This document shows, in pieces, positions 24,877 to 36,263 of a stretch of DNA of 64,000 bases; positions within the stretch are counted from its first letter, which is position 1, and each line of letters opens with the position of its first letter. The DNA is from Cellulomonas aerilata. GTDB lineage: Bacteria; Actinomycetota; Actinomycetes; Actinomycetales; Cellulomonadaceae. The position numbers and the translations under genes are program-made. A model generated the notes under the pieces. The model saw only the letters and a list, made by a program, of their open reading frames with translations. It was not told the origin of the DNA and ran no database searches. The stretch spans positions 186,001 through 250,000 of the forward strand of contig NZ_BJYY01000012.1 in the NCBI RefSeq assembly GCF_007991755.1, written 5' to 3'.

Positions 24877-25694
24877 GCGGCATCGGTCACGCGCTCGGCG
24901 ACGGCTGGACCGTCACCCGGCGCAACCTCATCAAGATCAAGCGCGTCCCGGACCTGCTCGTGGGCTCGACCATCGCCCCGATCATGTTCGTGCTGCTCTT
25001 CGCGTTCGTGTTCGGCGGCTCGATCTCCCTGCCCGGCGCACCGCAGATCGACCCCGCGCTCTACCGGGAGTTCCTCATCGCCGGGATCTTCGCCCAGACC
25101 GTGGTGTTCGGCGCCACGATCACCGGCACCGGGATGGCGCAGGACGTCAAGAGCGGCATCGTCGACCGGTTCCGGTCCCTGCCGATGGCGCCGTCAGCGG
25201 TGCTGATCGGCCGGACGACCGCCGACGTGGTGAACAACGTCCTCACCGTGGTGATCATGTCGATCACCGGTCTGGCCGTGGGGTGGCGGATCACGACGTC
25301 GGTCGGCGAGGCGCTGCTGGGATACGTGCTGCTGCTGTTCTTCGCCTACTGCATCAGCTGGCTGATGGCCTACGTCGGGCTGCTGGTCCGGACGCCCGAG
25401 GTCTTCAACAACGCCTCGTTCATCGTCATCTTCCCGCTGACCTTCATCGCCAACACGTTCGTGCCGTCCGACAACCTGCCCGGCCCCCTGAAGACCTTCG
25501 CGGAGTGGAACCCCATCTCGACGGTCACGCAGGCGGCGCGCGAGCTCTTCGGCAACATCCTGCCGGGGACCCCAGCGCCGACCGCCTGGCCGCTGCAGAA
25601 CCCGGTGCTGTACACGGTGCTGTGGGGCCTGGTGCTCCTGGTGATCTTCGTGCCGCTCACCGTGCGCCAGTACCAGCGCGCCGCCGCTCGCTGA
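24873..25694 (+). CDS. ABC exporter permease, DrrB/ABC-2 type
   Basis: A 273-residue membrane subunit with six predicted helices of the ABC2 transporter family. Family features include a cytoplasmic N-terminus with TRRNLIKIKRVPDLL, the DRFRSLPMAPSAVLIGR loop after the second helix, and a segment around FVPSDNLPGPLKTFAEWNP that is typical of DrrB proteins. It is translationally coupled to its ATPase by a 4-base overlap, and the pair likely form a 2+2 exporter of a hydrophobic compound. Confidence 0.93.
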   Translation: MSGIGHALGDGWTVTRRNLIKIKRVPDLLVGSTIAPIMFVLLFAFVFGGSISLPGAPQIDPALYREFLIAGIFAQTVVFGATITGTGMAQDVKSGIVDRFRSLPMAPSAVLIGRTTADVVNNVLTVVIMSITGLAVGWRITTSVGEALLGYVLLLFFAYCISWLMAYVGLLVRTPEVFNNASFIVIFPLTFIANTFVPSDNLPGPLKTFAEWNPISTVTQAARELFGNILPGTPAPTAWPLQNPVLYTVLWGLVLLVIFVPLTVRQYQRAAAR

Positions 25695-25805
25695 CCGCCC
25701 GCAGGGGCTCCGATGCAGCCCCGGTGTGCGCCCGTCCGAGCCTTGACCGGCCCCGGCCCGGCGGCGAACACTCGGAGATCCGGGAGTCGCACGAGGAGGT
25801 TCGTC

Positions 25806-26624
25806 ATGCGTGCTGCACGTGAGGTCGGCCGCCGGGGACGGCGCCTGTGGACAGCGAGTTCTCTCGCGGCGGTCACGCTCGCCGTCGCGGCGTCGCCCGC
25901 CGGGGCGATCACCTTCGGAGAGCTCGACGGAGAGCTGCACCCCAACGTCGGTGCCCTGCTCGTCGAGGACGACGCGGGTGGCTACGCGTCCATCTGCACG
26001 GGCACCCTGATCGACGAGGACGTCTTCCTGACCGCGGCGCACTGCCTCGCCGCGGTCGAGGAGTTCGACCTCGGCGACGTGTTCGTGTCGTTCGACACCG
26101 ACCTGACCGACGGGGTGACCGGGGTTCTCGACGGCGACGGCGTCATGCACCCGCTGTACGGATCCGGCGGCGCCAACAACGCGTACGACATCGCCGTGGT
26201 CCTGCTCGACCAGCCGGTGGCAGGCATCGAGCCGGCCGCTCTGCCCGAGGTCGGGCTCCTCGACCGGCTCCAGTCGGAGCGCACCCTGCGCCGGCAGCCG
26301 TTCACCGCCGTCGGGTACGGGCTGGTCCGCGAGGACAAGACGGGTGGTCCGGCCGCGCTCGTCGACGACCCGCGCCGCCGCTTCACGACCCAGACCGCGG
26401 CGTCCCTGCAGAAGGCCTGGCTCCTCCTCTCGATGCAGCCGTCCACCGGCGACGGCGGCACGTGCTTCGGGGACTCGGGTGGGCCGCACTTCCTCGGGGG
26501 CGCGGACTCGAACCTGGTGGTGGCCATCACGGTGACCGGGGACGCCGTGTGCCGGGCGACCGACAAGACCTACCGACTCGACACGCCCTGGTCCTCGGAG
26601 TTCCTCGCGCAGTTCCTCGACTGA
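25806..26624 (+). CDS. Secreted trypsin-like (S1) serine protease
   Basis: A 272-residue exported protease. A signal peptide (RRGRRLWTASSLAAVTLAVA, cleavage near AGA-ITF at ~34) is followed by a chymotrypsin fold. The catalytic triad is His in LTAAHC, Asp in NAYDIAVVLL and Ser in GDSGGP. Cysteines in SICTG and AAHC, GTCFGD and AVCRATD could form the standard disulfides. GAGGAGG (25793-25799) six bases before the ATG is a strong ribosome site. Specificity is not deducible with confidence. Confidence 0.92.
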   Translation: MRAAREVGRRGRRLWTASSLAAVTLAVAASPAGAITFGELDGELHPNVGALLVEDDAGGYASICTGTLIDEDVFLTAAHCLAAVEEFDLGDVFVSFDTDLTDGVTGVLDGDGVMHPLYGSGGANNAYDIAVVLLDQPVAGIEPAALPEVGLLDRLQSERTLRRQPFTAVGYGLVREDKTGGPAALVDDPRRRFTTQTAASLQKAWLLLSMQPSTGDGGTCFGDSGGPHFLGGADSNLVVAITVTGDAVCRATDKTYRLDTPWSSEFLAQFLD

Positions 26625-26682
26625 ACGAGACCGCGCCACGCTCCCCCGACGGCGCCCGAGCCCACCCGGCCGGGCGCACGAC

Positions 26683-27261
26683 TCAGCGCAGGTCCCGCCG
26701 CATGATCACGCGGGGGAAGCCGCCGGCGACGGCGTCGGTGTCGGCCGCCTTCGTGAAGCCGGCGCGCTCGAACTGCGCGCGGGTCCCCACGTACGCCATC
26801 GTCAGGTCGACCTTCGCGGTCCCGTTGTCGACCGGGTAGCCCTCCACCGCCGGTGCGCCCTGCGACCGGGCGTACTCGACGGCGCCCGCGAGCACCGCGT
26901 GCGAGATCCCCCGGCCGCGGTGGCCGGGCCGCACGCGCAGGCACCACGCGGACCACACGGGCAGGTCGTCGACGTGCGGGATCTTCCGCGACCGGGCGAA
27001 CGGGAGCTCCGACCGAGGGGCGACCGCCGCCCACCCGACGACCTCGCCGTCGTCGTAGGCCAGGACGCCCGGTGCGACGTCCCGGCGGCACAGCTCGCGG
27101 ACGTACTCACCGCGTGCGGGCCCGACGAGCTCGCGATTCGTCCTGGCGTCGACGCGGTGGCTGAGGCACCAGCACACGGAGGACTGCGGGTTCTTCGGGC
27201 CGAGCATGGTCGCGACGTCGTCGAACCGGGTGATCGTCGCCGGGAGGACCTCGATGCTCAC
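26683..27261 (-). CDS. GNAT-family N-acetyltransferase
   Basis: A 192-residue GCN5-type acetyltransferase. The acetyl-CoA loop RVRPGHRGRGISHAVL follows the strand VWSAWCLRV, and the C-terminal YVGTRAQFERAGFT is typical of the family. An N-terminal cysteine cluster (SSVCWCLSH) matches a subgroup of actinobacterial GNATs in which the role is unknown. The GTG at 27261 is chosen because TAGCGT lies 7 bases upstream, consistent with a leaderless start; GTG 27270 is an alternative. The acceptor is unknown. Confidence 0.88.
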   Translation of the reverse strand: MSIEVLPATITRFDDVATMLGPKNPQSSVCWCLSHRVDARTNRELVGPARGEYVRELCRRDVAPGVLAYDDGEVVGWAAVAPRSELPFARSRKIPHVDDLPVWSAWCLRVRPGHRGRGISHAVLAGAVEYARSQGAPAVEGYPVDNGTAKVDLTMAYVGTRAQFERAGFTKAADTDAVAGGFPRVIMRRDLR

Positions 27262-27324
27262 GTCCCGCACGCTACTCGCGACGTCCGTCCGCGAAGGGCG
27301 ATCCCCGCGCTGGCGCCGGGCGCC

Positions 27325-27365
27325 CCGCGAGCCGGTCCCGCCGCCGTGGCGGGACCGGCTCGCGG
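27325..27365. terminator. Terminator after glyS
   Basis: Perfect 18-base arms (27325-27342 and 27348-27365) with a 5-base loop, 17 bases beyond the glyS stop in the direction of transcription. Confidence 0.85.
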
Positions 27366-27381
27366 CCGGCGAAGGGGCCGG

Positions 27382-28767
27382 TCAGGCCCCGACGAGCCGG
27401 GGCGCCAGGTAGGACACGACCTGGTCCAGGGCGACCCGCTCCTGCGACATGTCGTCGCGGTGGCGGATCGTCACCGCCTGGTCGTCCAGGGTGTCGAAGT
27501 CGACCGTGAGGCAGAACGGGGTGCCGATCTCGTCCTGGCGGCGGTAGCGGCGGCCGATCGCGCCCGCGTCGTCGAAGTCGACGTTCCAGCTCTTGCGCAG
27601 CTCCGCGGCCAGGTCGCGCGCCTTGGGCGAGAGCTGCTCGTTACGGGACAGCGGCAGCACGGCGGCCTTGACCGGCGCGAGCCGCGGGTCCAGGCGCAGC
27701 ACGGTGCGGGTGTCGACGCCGCCCTTGGTGTTGGGCGCCTCGTCCTCGGTGTACGACTCGACCAGGAACGCCATCAGCGACCGGGTCAGGCCCGCGGCCG
27801 GCTCGATGACGTACGGGACCCAGCGCTCGTTCTTGGCCTGGTCGAAGTACGACAGGTCCTGACCGGAGTGCTCGGCGTGGGTCTTGAGGTCGAAGTCCGT
27901 GCGGTTCGCGATGCCCTCGAGCTCGCCCCACTCGCTGCCTTGGAACCCGAAGCGGTACTCGATGTCCACGGTGCGCTTGGAGTAGTGCGACAGCTTCTCC
28001 GTCGGGTGCTCGTAGTGCCGCAGGTTCTCCGGCGCGATGCCCAGGTCGGTGTACCAGGCGGTCCGCGTGTCGATCCAGTACTGGTGCCAGCTCTCGTCGG
28101 TGCCCGGCTCGACGAAGAACTCCATCTCCATCTGCTCGAACTCGCGCGTGCGGAAGATGAAGTTGCCCGGGGTGATCTCGTTGCGGAAGGACTTGCCGAT
28201 CTGGCCGATGCCGAACGGCGGCTTCTTGCGCGCGGTGGTCACCACGTTGGCGAAGTTCACGAAGATCCCCTGCGCGGTCTCCGGGCGCAGGTAGTGCAGC
28301 CCGGACTCGTCCTCGACCGGGCCGAGGTAGGTCTTGAGCATCATGTTGAAGTCGCGCGGCTCGGTCCACTGACCGCGGGTGCCGCAGTTGGGGCAGGCGA
28401 TGTCGCCCAGGCCGTGCTCGGCGGCGCGGCCCTTCTTCTCCTCGTACTCCTCGAGCATGGTGTCCTCGCGGAACCGCTTGTGGCACGACAGGCACTCGGT
28501 CAGCGGGTCGGTGAAGACGCCGACGTGACCGGAGGCGACCCAGACCTGGCGCGGCAGGATGACCGAGGAGTCCAGCCCGACGATGTCGTCACGGCTGGTG
28601 ACCATCGTGCGCCACCACTGCTTCTTGATGTTCTCCTTCAGCTCCACCCCGAGCGGTCCGTAGTCCCACGCGGAGCGCGTGCCGCCGTAGATCTCCCCCG
28701 ACGGGAAGACGAAGCCGCGGCGCTTGGCCAGCGAGATGACGGAGTCGAGACGGGACGGAGCAGCCAC
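27382..28767 (-). CDS. glyS: Glycine--tRNA ligase (homodimeric class II)
   Basis: Charges tRNA-Gly. The 461-residue length fits the alpha2 bacterial/eukaryotic type. Class-II motifs are visible: motif 1 region with [17 protein letters not shown], a zinc-like Cys set (CLSCHKRF and [10 protein letters not shown]), motif 2 [20 protein letters not shown] and motif 3 [13 protein letters not shown]. The C-terminal anticodon domain has [14 protein letters not shown]. It starts at GTG 28767, directly next to a 14-base palindrome (AGGTGTTCACACCT, 28768-28781) of unknown role. Confidence 0.97.
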   Translation of the reverse strand: MAAPSRLDSVISLAKRRGFVFPSGEIYGGTRSAWDYGPLGVELKENIKKQWWRTMVTSRDDIVGLDSSVILPRQVWVASGHVGVFTDPLTECLSCHKRFREDTMLEEYEEKKGRAAEHGLGDIACPNCGTRGQWTEPRDFNMMLKTYLGPVEDESGLHYLRPETAQGIFVNFANVVTTARKKPPFGIGQIGKSFRNEITPGNFIFRTREFEQMEMEFFVEPGTDESWHQYWIDTRTAWYTDLGIAPENLRHYEHPTEKLSHYSKRTVDIEYRFGFQGSEWGELEGIANRTDFDLKTHAEHSGQDLSYFDQAKNERWVPYVIEPAAGLTRSLMAFLVESYTEDEAPNTKGGVDTRTVLRLDPRLAPVKAAVLPLSRNEQLSPKARDLAAELRKSWNVDFDDAGAIGRRYRRQDEIGTPFCLTVDFDTLDDQAVTIRHRDDMSQERVALDQVVSYLAPRLVGA

Positions 28768-28964
28768 AGGTGTTCACACCTCTACGGGAGGGGGGGACCC
28801 CGGCCTGGATGGCCGGGCGAGCCCGCTCAGGCTACCGGCCCCCGCGGAGGGGCCCACCGCCCCGGGCCCCCCGACGGCGGCTGCCCGTCCCCGCACGCGG
28901 GCCGACCCAGCGGCCCCGCACGGCCGCCACAGACCACATGAGGACCGGCGAGCGCAGACGAGTT

Positions 28965-28979
28965 TGACAATCATTCTCA
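28965..28979 (+). promoter_or_regulatory. Zur box and promoter of the znu operon
   Basis: TGACAATCATTCTCA is a 7-1-7 palindrome with one mismatch between arms, matching Zur/Fur sites of the TGAAAATNATTTTCA type. It overlaps a perfect -35 TTGACA (28964-28969). GACCAT (28988-28993) is a plausible -10 six bases before the znuA ATG, implying a leaderless transcript repressed when zinc is sufficient. Confidence 0.85.
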
Positions 28980-28999
28980 CCAGGGCAGACCATCGACCC

Positions 29000-29971
29000 A
29001 TGCCCCGCTCCGCCCTGGCCCTCTCCGGCGCGCTCGCCGCCGGTGTCCTGCTGCTCGCCGCCTGCTCCTCCGGGCCGCAGGCGTCGGCCGCGGACGAGGA
29101 CCGCACGCAGGTCCTCGCGTCGTTCTACCCGTTGCAGTACGTGGCGCAGCAGGTCGGCGGCGACCTCGTGGAGGTGTCGTCCCTCACGCCTCCCGGCGCG
29201 GAGCCGCACGACGTCGAGCTCTCCCCGCGGCAGGTCCGCTCGGTGTCCGAGACGGACCTGGTCCTCTACCTGTCGGGCTTCCAGAGCGCCGTCGACGAGG
29301 CGGTCGACGCCCGGCAGCCCCAGCGGGTGGTGGACGCCGCCGACGTCGTGGACCTGCTCGAGGGCGGGGCCCACGCCCACGGGGAGGGCGAGCAGCACGC
29401 CGAGGAGCACGCGGCCGAGGAGGCCGACGCCCACGAGGAGGAGGGCGACGCCCACGCCGTCGACCCGCACTTCTGGCTCGACCCGCAGCGGCTGGCCGCC
29501 CTGGCCCAGCCGGTCGCGGACGCGCTCGCGGAGATCGACCCGGCGAACGCCGACGCCTTCTCCGCCGCGGCGGACGAGCTCGCCGCCGCACTCGCCGACG
29601 TCGACGCCGCCTACGGCACAGGGCTGGCGACCTGCGAGCGCCGGGTCGCCGTGACGTCGCACGAGGCCTACGGGTACCTGGCCGACGCGTACGACCTGGA
29701 GCAGGTCGGGATGTCCGGCCTGGACCCGGAGGCAGAGCCGTCCCCGGCCCGTCTGCGCGAGATCGGCGACGTCGTCCGCGCGAACGGTGTGACGACGCTG
29801 TTCACCGAGACGCTGGTCAACCCCAAGGTGGCCGAGACCCTCGCCGGCGACCTCGGTGTGACCACCGCGGTCCTCGACCCGATCGAGAGCCAGCCGGACT
29901 CCGGCGCCGACTACCGTGCCGTCATGGAGCAGAACCTCGAGGCCCTGCGGGCCGGCCTGGGGTGCTCGTGA
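29000..29971 (+). CDS. znuA: Zinc ABC transporter substrate-binding lipoprotein
   Basis: A 323-residue cluster A-I solute-binding protein. It has a lipoprotein signal ending LLAACSS and the fold's opening VLASFYPLQYVAQQVGGD. Metal ligands appear in GAEPHDVELS, DPHFWLD, TSHEAYGYLA and near FTETLVNPKV. A His/Glu-rich loop (AHAHGEGEQHAEEHAAEEAD) is the typical zinc-collecting insert. The ATG at 29000 fits a leaderless start downstream of the Zur box. The stop overlaps the next start as GTGA, beginning a four-gene operon. Confidence 0.95.
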   Translation: MPRSALALSGALAAGVLLLAACSSGPQASAADEDRTQVLASFYPLQYVAQQVGGDLVEVSSLTPPGAEPHDVELSPRQVRSVSETDLVLYLSGFQSAVDEAVDARQPQRVVDAADVVDLLEGGAHAHGEGEQHAEEHAAEEADAHEEEGDAHAVDPHFWLDPQRLAALAQPVADALAEIDPANADAFSAAADELAAALADVDAAYGTGLATCERRVAVTSHEAYGYLADAYDLEQVGMSGLDPEAEPSPARLREIGDVVRANGVTTLFTETLVNPKVAETLAGDLGVTTAVLDPIESQPDSGADYRAVMEQNLEALRAGLGCS

Positions 29972-30807
29972 CCGCCGGCCCCTCCTCCGCGCCGACCTCC
30001 CCCTCCGGCACGCCGGGCTCGTCCGGCCGGCGGCGCACCGTGGCGGTCGACGCGCGTGACGTCCACGTCGTGCTCGGCGGGAGCGCCATCGTCCGTGGGG
30101 TCGACCTCGTCCTCGAGGAGGGCGAGGTCGCCGCGCTGCTCGGCGCGAACGGCTCCGGCAAGTCGACGCTCGTCCGCGCGCTGGTGGGTGCCGTCCCGAT
30201 CGCGTCCGGCAGCGTCACGCTGCTGGGCCACCCGCTCGGCCGCGGCGTGCCGTGGGAGCGGATCGGGTACGTCCCCCAGCGGGTCAGCGCCGCCACCGGC
30301 GTCCCGGCGACCGCCGCCGAGGTGGTCGGCTCCGGGCTGCTGCACGGGCGACGGCTCTGGCCGCCGCGGCACGCGCAGCGACGCGTCCACGCCGCCCTGG
30401 ACCTCGTCGGGCTGGACCACCACGCCGAGCGGCCGGTCCGGGAGCTGTCCGGTGGCCAGCAGCAGCGCGTCCTGATCGCCCGCGCCCTGGTGCGCGAGCC
30501 CGACCTGCTCGTCCTGGACGAGCCGGTGGCCGGGGTGGACCTGCCGAGCCAGCAGGCGTTCGCCACGACCCTGTCGCGGCTGGCCGAGCGCGGCACGACC
30601 GTCCTGGTGGTCCTGCACGAGCTGGGAGCGCTGGCTCCCCTGGTGCGGCGTGCGGTGGTGCTGCGTCACGGCGCCGTCGTGCACGACGGCGCCCCGCCAC
30701 GCCCCGCCCACGACCACGACGCCGACGAGCACGACCACGTGCACCCGCACGACGACGACGCGGGCCTGGCGCGGACGCCGGCCGCCGGACTGAGGTGGGA
30801 GCCGTGA
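29968..30807 (+). CDS. znuC: Zinc ABC transporter ATP-binding protein
   Basis: A 279-residue ATPase. Walker A is GANGSGKST, the signature [15 protein letters not shown], Walker B LLVLDEPVAGVD, and the switch histidine is in VLHELG. A histidine-rich tail (HDHDADEHDHVHPHDDD) near residues 250-265 may bind zinc. The GTG start overlaps the znuA stop, and the stop overlaps znuB. An in-frame GTG two codons earlier is an alternative start. Confidence 0.95.
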   Translation: MTAGPSSAPTSPSGTPGSSGRRRTVAVDARDVHVVLGGSAIVRGVDLVLEEGEVAALLGANGSGKSTLVRALVGAVPIASGSVTLLGHPLGRGVPWERIGYVPQRVSAATGVPATAAEVVGSGLLHGRRLWPPRHAQRRVHAALDLVGLDHHAERPVRELSGGQQQRVLIARALVREPDLLVLDEPVAGVDLPSQQAFATTLSRLAERGTTVLVVLHELGALAPLVRRAVVLRHGAVVHDGAPPRPAHDHDADEHDHVHPHDDDAGLARTPAAGLRWEP

Positions 30808-31703
30808 TCCTCGACGAGCTGGTGGGCATGCTCACCGACCCGCTCATGCAGCGCGCGCTGGTCGCCGCGCTGCTGGTCGGCCTGGCCGCACCCGTCATGG
30901 GCACCTACCTCGTGCAGCGGCGGCTGAGCTTGCTCGGCGACGGCATCGGCCACGTGGCCCTGACCGGCGTCGCCCTGGGCTGGCTGGTCGGCAACGCGAT
31001 GGGCCTGGTCGAGGGCGCCCTGGCGATCCCGGGCGCCGTGGTCGCCGCGATCGCCGGTGCGGTCGTCATCGAGCTCGTCCGTGAGCGCGGTCGCACCAGC
31101 GGCGACGTCGCCCTGGCGCTGCTGTTCTACGGCGGGATCGCCGGCGGCGTCCTGCTCATGTCGCTCGCGGGAGGCACCAACGCCAACCTCATGGCGTACC
31201 TGTTCGGGTCGATCTCCACGGTGTCCGGCACCGACCTCGGGCTGACCGTCGCGCTCGCGCTCATCGTCCTCGTGGTCGGGGTGGGGCTGCGGGCCGCGCT
31301 GTTCGCGGTGTGCCACGACGAGGAGTTCGCCCGGGCGGCAGGCCTGCCGGTGCGGCTGCTCAACATCGCCATCGCCGTGGTCGCGGCGCTGACCGTCACG
31401 GTCGCGATGCGGGTGGTGGGGCTGCTGCTCGTCTCCGCGCTGATGATCGTGCCGGTGGCCGTCGCCCAGCTGGTCGCCTCGTCGTTCCGGCGGACGATGA
31501 CGCTCGCCATGGTGATCGGCGTGAGCGTCTGCCTGACCGGGCTGTCGATCACGTACTGGCGGGACCTGTCCCCCGGCGCCACGATCGTCCTGCTCGCGAT
31601 CGCGGTGTACGCGGTGGTCTCGGCGGTGCGGCCGCTGGTGCGCCGGCGGCGCCCTCACGACCCCCACCCGCACGTGCCCGACGACGTCCGGGTGGCCGTC
31701 TGA
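30804..31703 (+). CDS. znuB: Zinc ABC transporter permease
   Basis: A 299-residue ABC-3 family permease with about eight membrane helices. It begins VILDELVGMLTDPLMQRALV and includes GTYLVQRRLSLLGDGIGHVA, the conserved cytoplasmic loop of the family, and VALALLFYGGIAGG. The tail is basic and histidine-containing. Start and stop overlap with znuC and zur show tight coupling in the zinc operon. Confidence 0.94.
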   Translation: MILDELVGMLTDPLMQRALVAALLVGLAAPVMGTYLVQRRLSLLGDGIGHVALTGVALGWLVGNAMGLVEGALAIPGAVVAAIAGAVVIELVRERGRTSGDVALALLFYGGIAGGVLLMSLAGGTNANLMAYLFGSISTVSGTDLGLTVALALIVLVVGVGLRAALFAVCHDEEFARAAGLPVRLLNIAIAVVAALTVTVAMRVVGLLLVSALMIVPVAVAQLVASSFRRTMTLAMVIGVSVCLTGLSITYWRDLSPGATIVLLAIAVYAVVSAVRPLVRRRRPHDPHPHVPDDVRVAV

Positions 31704-32104
31704 TGGCCCCCCGGATGACCCGCCAGCGCGCGGCGGTGGCCCAGGCGCTCGAGGGCTCCAGCGACTTCCGGTCCGCGCAGCAGCTGCACGAGTCGCTGCG
31801 CGCGTCCGGCGACGGCATCGGGCTGGCCACGGTCTACCGCACGCTGCAGCAGCTGGCCGACGGTGGCGAGGTCGACGTGCTGCGCACCGCGGACGGCGAG
31901 AGCGTGTACCGCCGCTGCGCCCGCCGCGAGCACCACCACCACCTCGTGTGCCGCTCGTGCGGGCGGGCAGTGGAGATCGACGGCCCGGGCGTCGAGGAGT
32001 GGGCCGCCCGCATCGGGGCGGCCCAGGGCTTCGCGGACGTCGAGCACACCGTCGAGCTGTCCGGGACCTGCGCGCGCTGCCGGGAGGCGGTCGGCCCGGC
32101 CTGA
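31703..32104 (+). CDS. zur: Zinc uptake regulator (Fur family)
   Basis: A 133-residue Fur-family repressor. The winged helix contains RMTRQRAAVAQAL and GIGLATVYRTLQQLADGG, followed by the metal site HHHHLVCRSCG and a second CxxC (GTCARCREA), the structural zinc site of Zur proteins. The ATG overlaps the znuB stop (TGATG). As last gene of the operon headed by a Zur box it probably autoregulates zinc import. Confidence 0.93.
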   Translation: MAPRMTRQRAAVAQALEGSSDFRSAQQLHESLRASGDGIGLATVYRTLQQLADGGEVDVLRTADGESVYRRCARREHHHHLVCRSCGRAVEIDGPGVEEWAARIGAAQGFADVEHTVELSGTCARCREAVGPA

Positions 32105-32162
32105 GCAGGGCCGCCGACGCGCCGGTCGGCCGAAGTCGACTGAGCCGCCGGCCCGGGTCGGC

Positions 32163-32185
32163 GGAGCCGCCCGCGGGGCGGCTCC
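32163..32185 (+). terminator. Terminator after zur
   Basis: Perfect 10-base arms GGAGCCGCCC/GGGCGGCTCC with a GCG loop, 58 bases past the zur stop. Confidence 0.65.
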
Positions 32186-32223
32186 GGTGGCAGCCCGCCG
32201 CACCTGCCCGCAGGGTTGGGGGC

Positions 32224-32316
32224 ATGGGTCGACTGCTGAAGCTCCTGCCTCTTGTCCTCGCCGGCATCCGCTGGTACCGCTCGCGCAAGGCCGGTCCGGG
32301 CGCCACGACCCGCTGA
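32224..32316 (+). CDS. Possible 30-residue membrane-associated micropeptide
   Basis: A 30-codon frame starting MGRLLKLLPLVLAGIRWYRS with a short hydrophobic stretch and a basic tail. It sits between the zur terminator and a convergent terminator and has third-position GC like true genes; the ribosome site (GTTGGGGGC) is weak. Small proteins of this build are common in Actinobacteria, but nothing else supports function. Confidence 0.4.
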   Translation: MGRLLKLLPLVLAGIRWYRSRKAGPGATTR

Positions 32317-32350
32317 TCCGGCGCCCCGCCGGGGCACCGGCAGGGCACGA

Positions 32351-32386
32351 CCCGGGGGACCGTCAGCTCGCTGACGGTCCCCCGGG
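32351..32386. terminator. Convergent terminator overlapping the uppS 3' end
   Basis: Perfect 17-base arms (32351-32367 and 32370-32386) with a 2-base loop. The hairpin covers the uppS stop codon and would stop transcription from both sides. Confidence 0.75.
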
Positions 32387-33190
32387 CGCGTCCACGGCCG
32401 CGCCGTACCGTCGGTCGCGCTGCGCGTAGGTCTCCACCGCGCGCCACAGGTGCCGCCGGTCGACATCCGGCCACGGCTCGTCGAGGAAGACCAGCTCCGC
32501 GTACGCCGCCTGCCAGATCATGAAGTTGGACGTGCGCTGCTCGCCGGACGTCCGCAGGAACAGGTCCACGTCCGGCAGGTCCGGCTCGTCGAGGTAGCGC
32601 GCGACCGTCTTCTCCGAGACCTTGCTCGGGTCCAGCCGTCCCGCGGCCACCTCGAGCGCGATCGCACGCGCGGCGTCGGCCACCTCGGCCCGTCCCCCGT
32701 AGTTGACGCACATCGTCAGCGTGCACACGTCGTTGTCCCGGGTCAGCCGCTCGGCCTCCTCGAGCTCGGCGATGACGGACCGCCACAGCCTCGGGCGCCG
32801 TCCGGCCCACCGCACGCGCACCCCCCAGTCGTTCATGACGTCGCGCCGGCGCCGCAGCACGTCGCGGTTGAACCCCATGAGGAACCGCACCTCGTCCGGC
32901 GACCGCTTCCAGTTCTCGGTCGAGAACGCGTACGCCGACACGTGCCGGACGCCGATCTCGATGGCACCGGCGACCACGTCGAGCAGCGACGCCTCGCCTG
33001 CCTGGTGACCGGCCGTGCGCGGCAGCCCACGCGCGTTGGCCCACCGGCCGTTGCCGTCCATGACGATCGCGACGTGCCGCGGGACGAGCTCGGCCGGCAG
33101 GGCCGGCGGTCGCGCACCGGACGGGTGCGGCGGCGGTGCGACGACCGCGTGCGGCCCGGTCGCCACGTCCGGTGGGGAGCCTCGCCTCAT
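32363..33190 (-). CDS. uppS: Isoprenyl transferase (undecaprenyl diphosphate synthase type)
   Basis: A 275-residue cis-prenyltransferase extending isoprenyl diphosphates for cell-wall lipid carriers. It contains the catalytic [11 protein letters not shown] near residue 45, [19 protein letters not shown] and the substrate-binding [20 protein letters not shown]. About 38 residues precede the conserved core and are proline-rich. The ATG overlaps the recO stop (TGATG). Many Actinobacteria carry two such enzymes; product chain length is not predictable. Confidence 0.94.
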   Translation of the reverse strand: MRRGSPPDVATGPHAVVAPPPHPSGARPPALPAELVPRHVAIVMDGNGRWANARGLPRTAGHQAGEASLLDVVAGAIEIGVRHVSAYAFSTENWKRSPDEVRFLMGFNRDVLRRRRDVMNDWGVRVRWAGRRPRLWRSVIAELEEAERLTRDNDVCTLTMCVNYGGRAEVADAARAIALEVAAGRLDPSKVSEKTVARYLDEPDLPDVDLFLRTSGEQRTSNFMIWQAAYAELVFLDEPWPDVDRRHLWRAVETYAQRDRRYGAAVDAPGGPSAS

Positions 33191-33921
33191 CAGATCCTCT
33201 CCACGAGCGGCAGCGAGCGCAGCTGACGCTCGAGGTGGAACTGCAGGAACGCCGACACCAGCCCGTCCGCCTCGCGGCGGTGCCGCTCGTGGCTCGCCTC
33301 GGCGACCGGCCACTCGCCGCTGAGCAGCGACGCGAGCAGCGTGAACGTCTCCGGCGCCGGCGCGGTCGCACCGGGCGGGCGGCACACCGGGCAGACGGCG
33401 CCGCCCTGCGCGACGGCGAACGAGCGGTGCGGACCGTCGGCCCCGCAGCGGGCGCAGTCGGTGAAGCTCGGCGCCCACCCCGCGACGGCCAGCGCGCGCA
33501 GCAGGTAGGAGTCCAGCACGAGCCCGGGCGCGTGCTCGCGGGCGGCCAGGGCGCGCACCGCGCCGACCAGCAGCCGGAACTGGGGGCCGGCGGGCTCCCC
33601 CTCCGCCTCGACCAGCCGCTCGGCGGTCTCGAGCATCGCGGCCCCCGCGGTGTACAGGGTGTAGTCCTCGCAGATCGCGCGGCCGTACGCGCCGACCGTC
33701 TCGGCCTGGGTGACGATGTCCAGGGACCGTCCGCGGTGCAGCTGGGCGTCGACCACCATGAACGGCTCCAGCCGCGCCCCGAACCGTGAGGACGTGCGCC
33801 GCACCCCCTTGGCGACGGCACGGACCTTGCCGTTGCTGCGCGTCAGGAGGGTCACGATGCGGTCGGCCTCCCCCAGCTTCTGGGTGCGCAGGACGATCGC
33901 CTCGTCGCGGTAGAGGCTCAC
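33190..33921 (-). CDS. recO: DNA repair protein RecO
   Basis: A 243-residue recombination mediator that helps RecA load on gapped DNA. It has an N-terminal OB-fold with [19 protein letters not shown], then [11 protein letters not shown], and a zinc-finger region CARCGADGP and CPVCRPPG near residues 148-172. The GTG start at 33921 has a GGGGGAG ribosome site about 8-10 bases upstream. Coupled to uppS, as usual in Actinobacteria. Confidence 0.93.
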   Translation of the reverse strand: MSLYRDEAIVLRTQKLGEADRIVTLLTRSNGKVRAVAKGVRRTSSRFGARLEPFMVVDAQLHRGRSLDIVTQAETVGAYGRAICEDYTLYTAGAAMLETAERLVEAEGEPAGPQFRLLVGAVRALAAREHAPGLVLDSYLLRALAVAGWAPSFTDCARCGADGPHRSFAVAQGGAVCPVCRPPGATAPAPETFTLLASLLSGEWPVAEASHERHRREADGLVSAFLQFHLERQLRSLPLVERI

Positions 33922-34030
33922 CCGACCATTCTCCCCCCGGCGGACGCCGGACCGGTGCGCGGCGCGCGCCGGAGCCGCACCGAGCACCGCCGGAACCGCA
34001 CCGTCGACCTGCACGTCCCGGTGCACGCAC

Positions 34031-34066
34031 CGGGCCCCGGCCCACCGCGTGGTGGACCGGGGCCCG
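34031..34066 (-). terminator. Terminator after leuA
   Basis: Arms of 16 positions with one C-A mismatch (CGGGCCCCGG and CCACC paired with GGTGG and CCGGGGCCCG) around GCGT, 52 bases past the leuA stop. Confidence 0.75.
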
Positions 34067-34117
34067 GGCGGTCGCCGTCGGGCGCCGGCGCCGGACGTCA
34101 CCGCCCGTGCGCCGGCC

Positions 34118-36263
<2,146 letters not shown>

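Noticed and set aside
29184-29591. An Arg/Pro-rich frame opposite znuA
   Set aside because: Antisense shadow of the His/Glu-rich znuA loop with no supporting signals.
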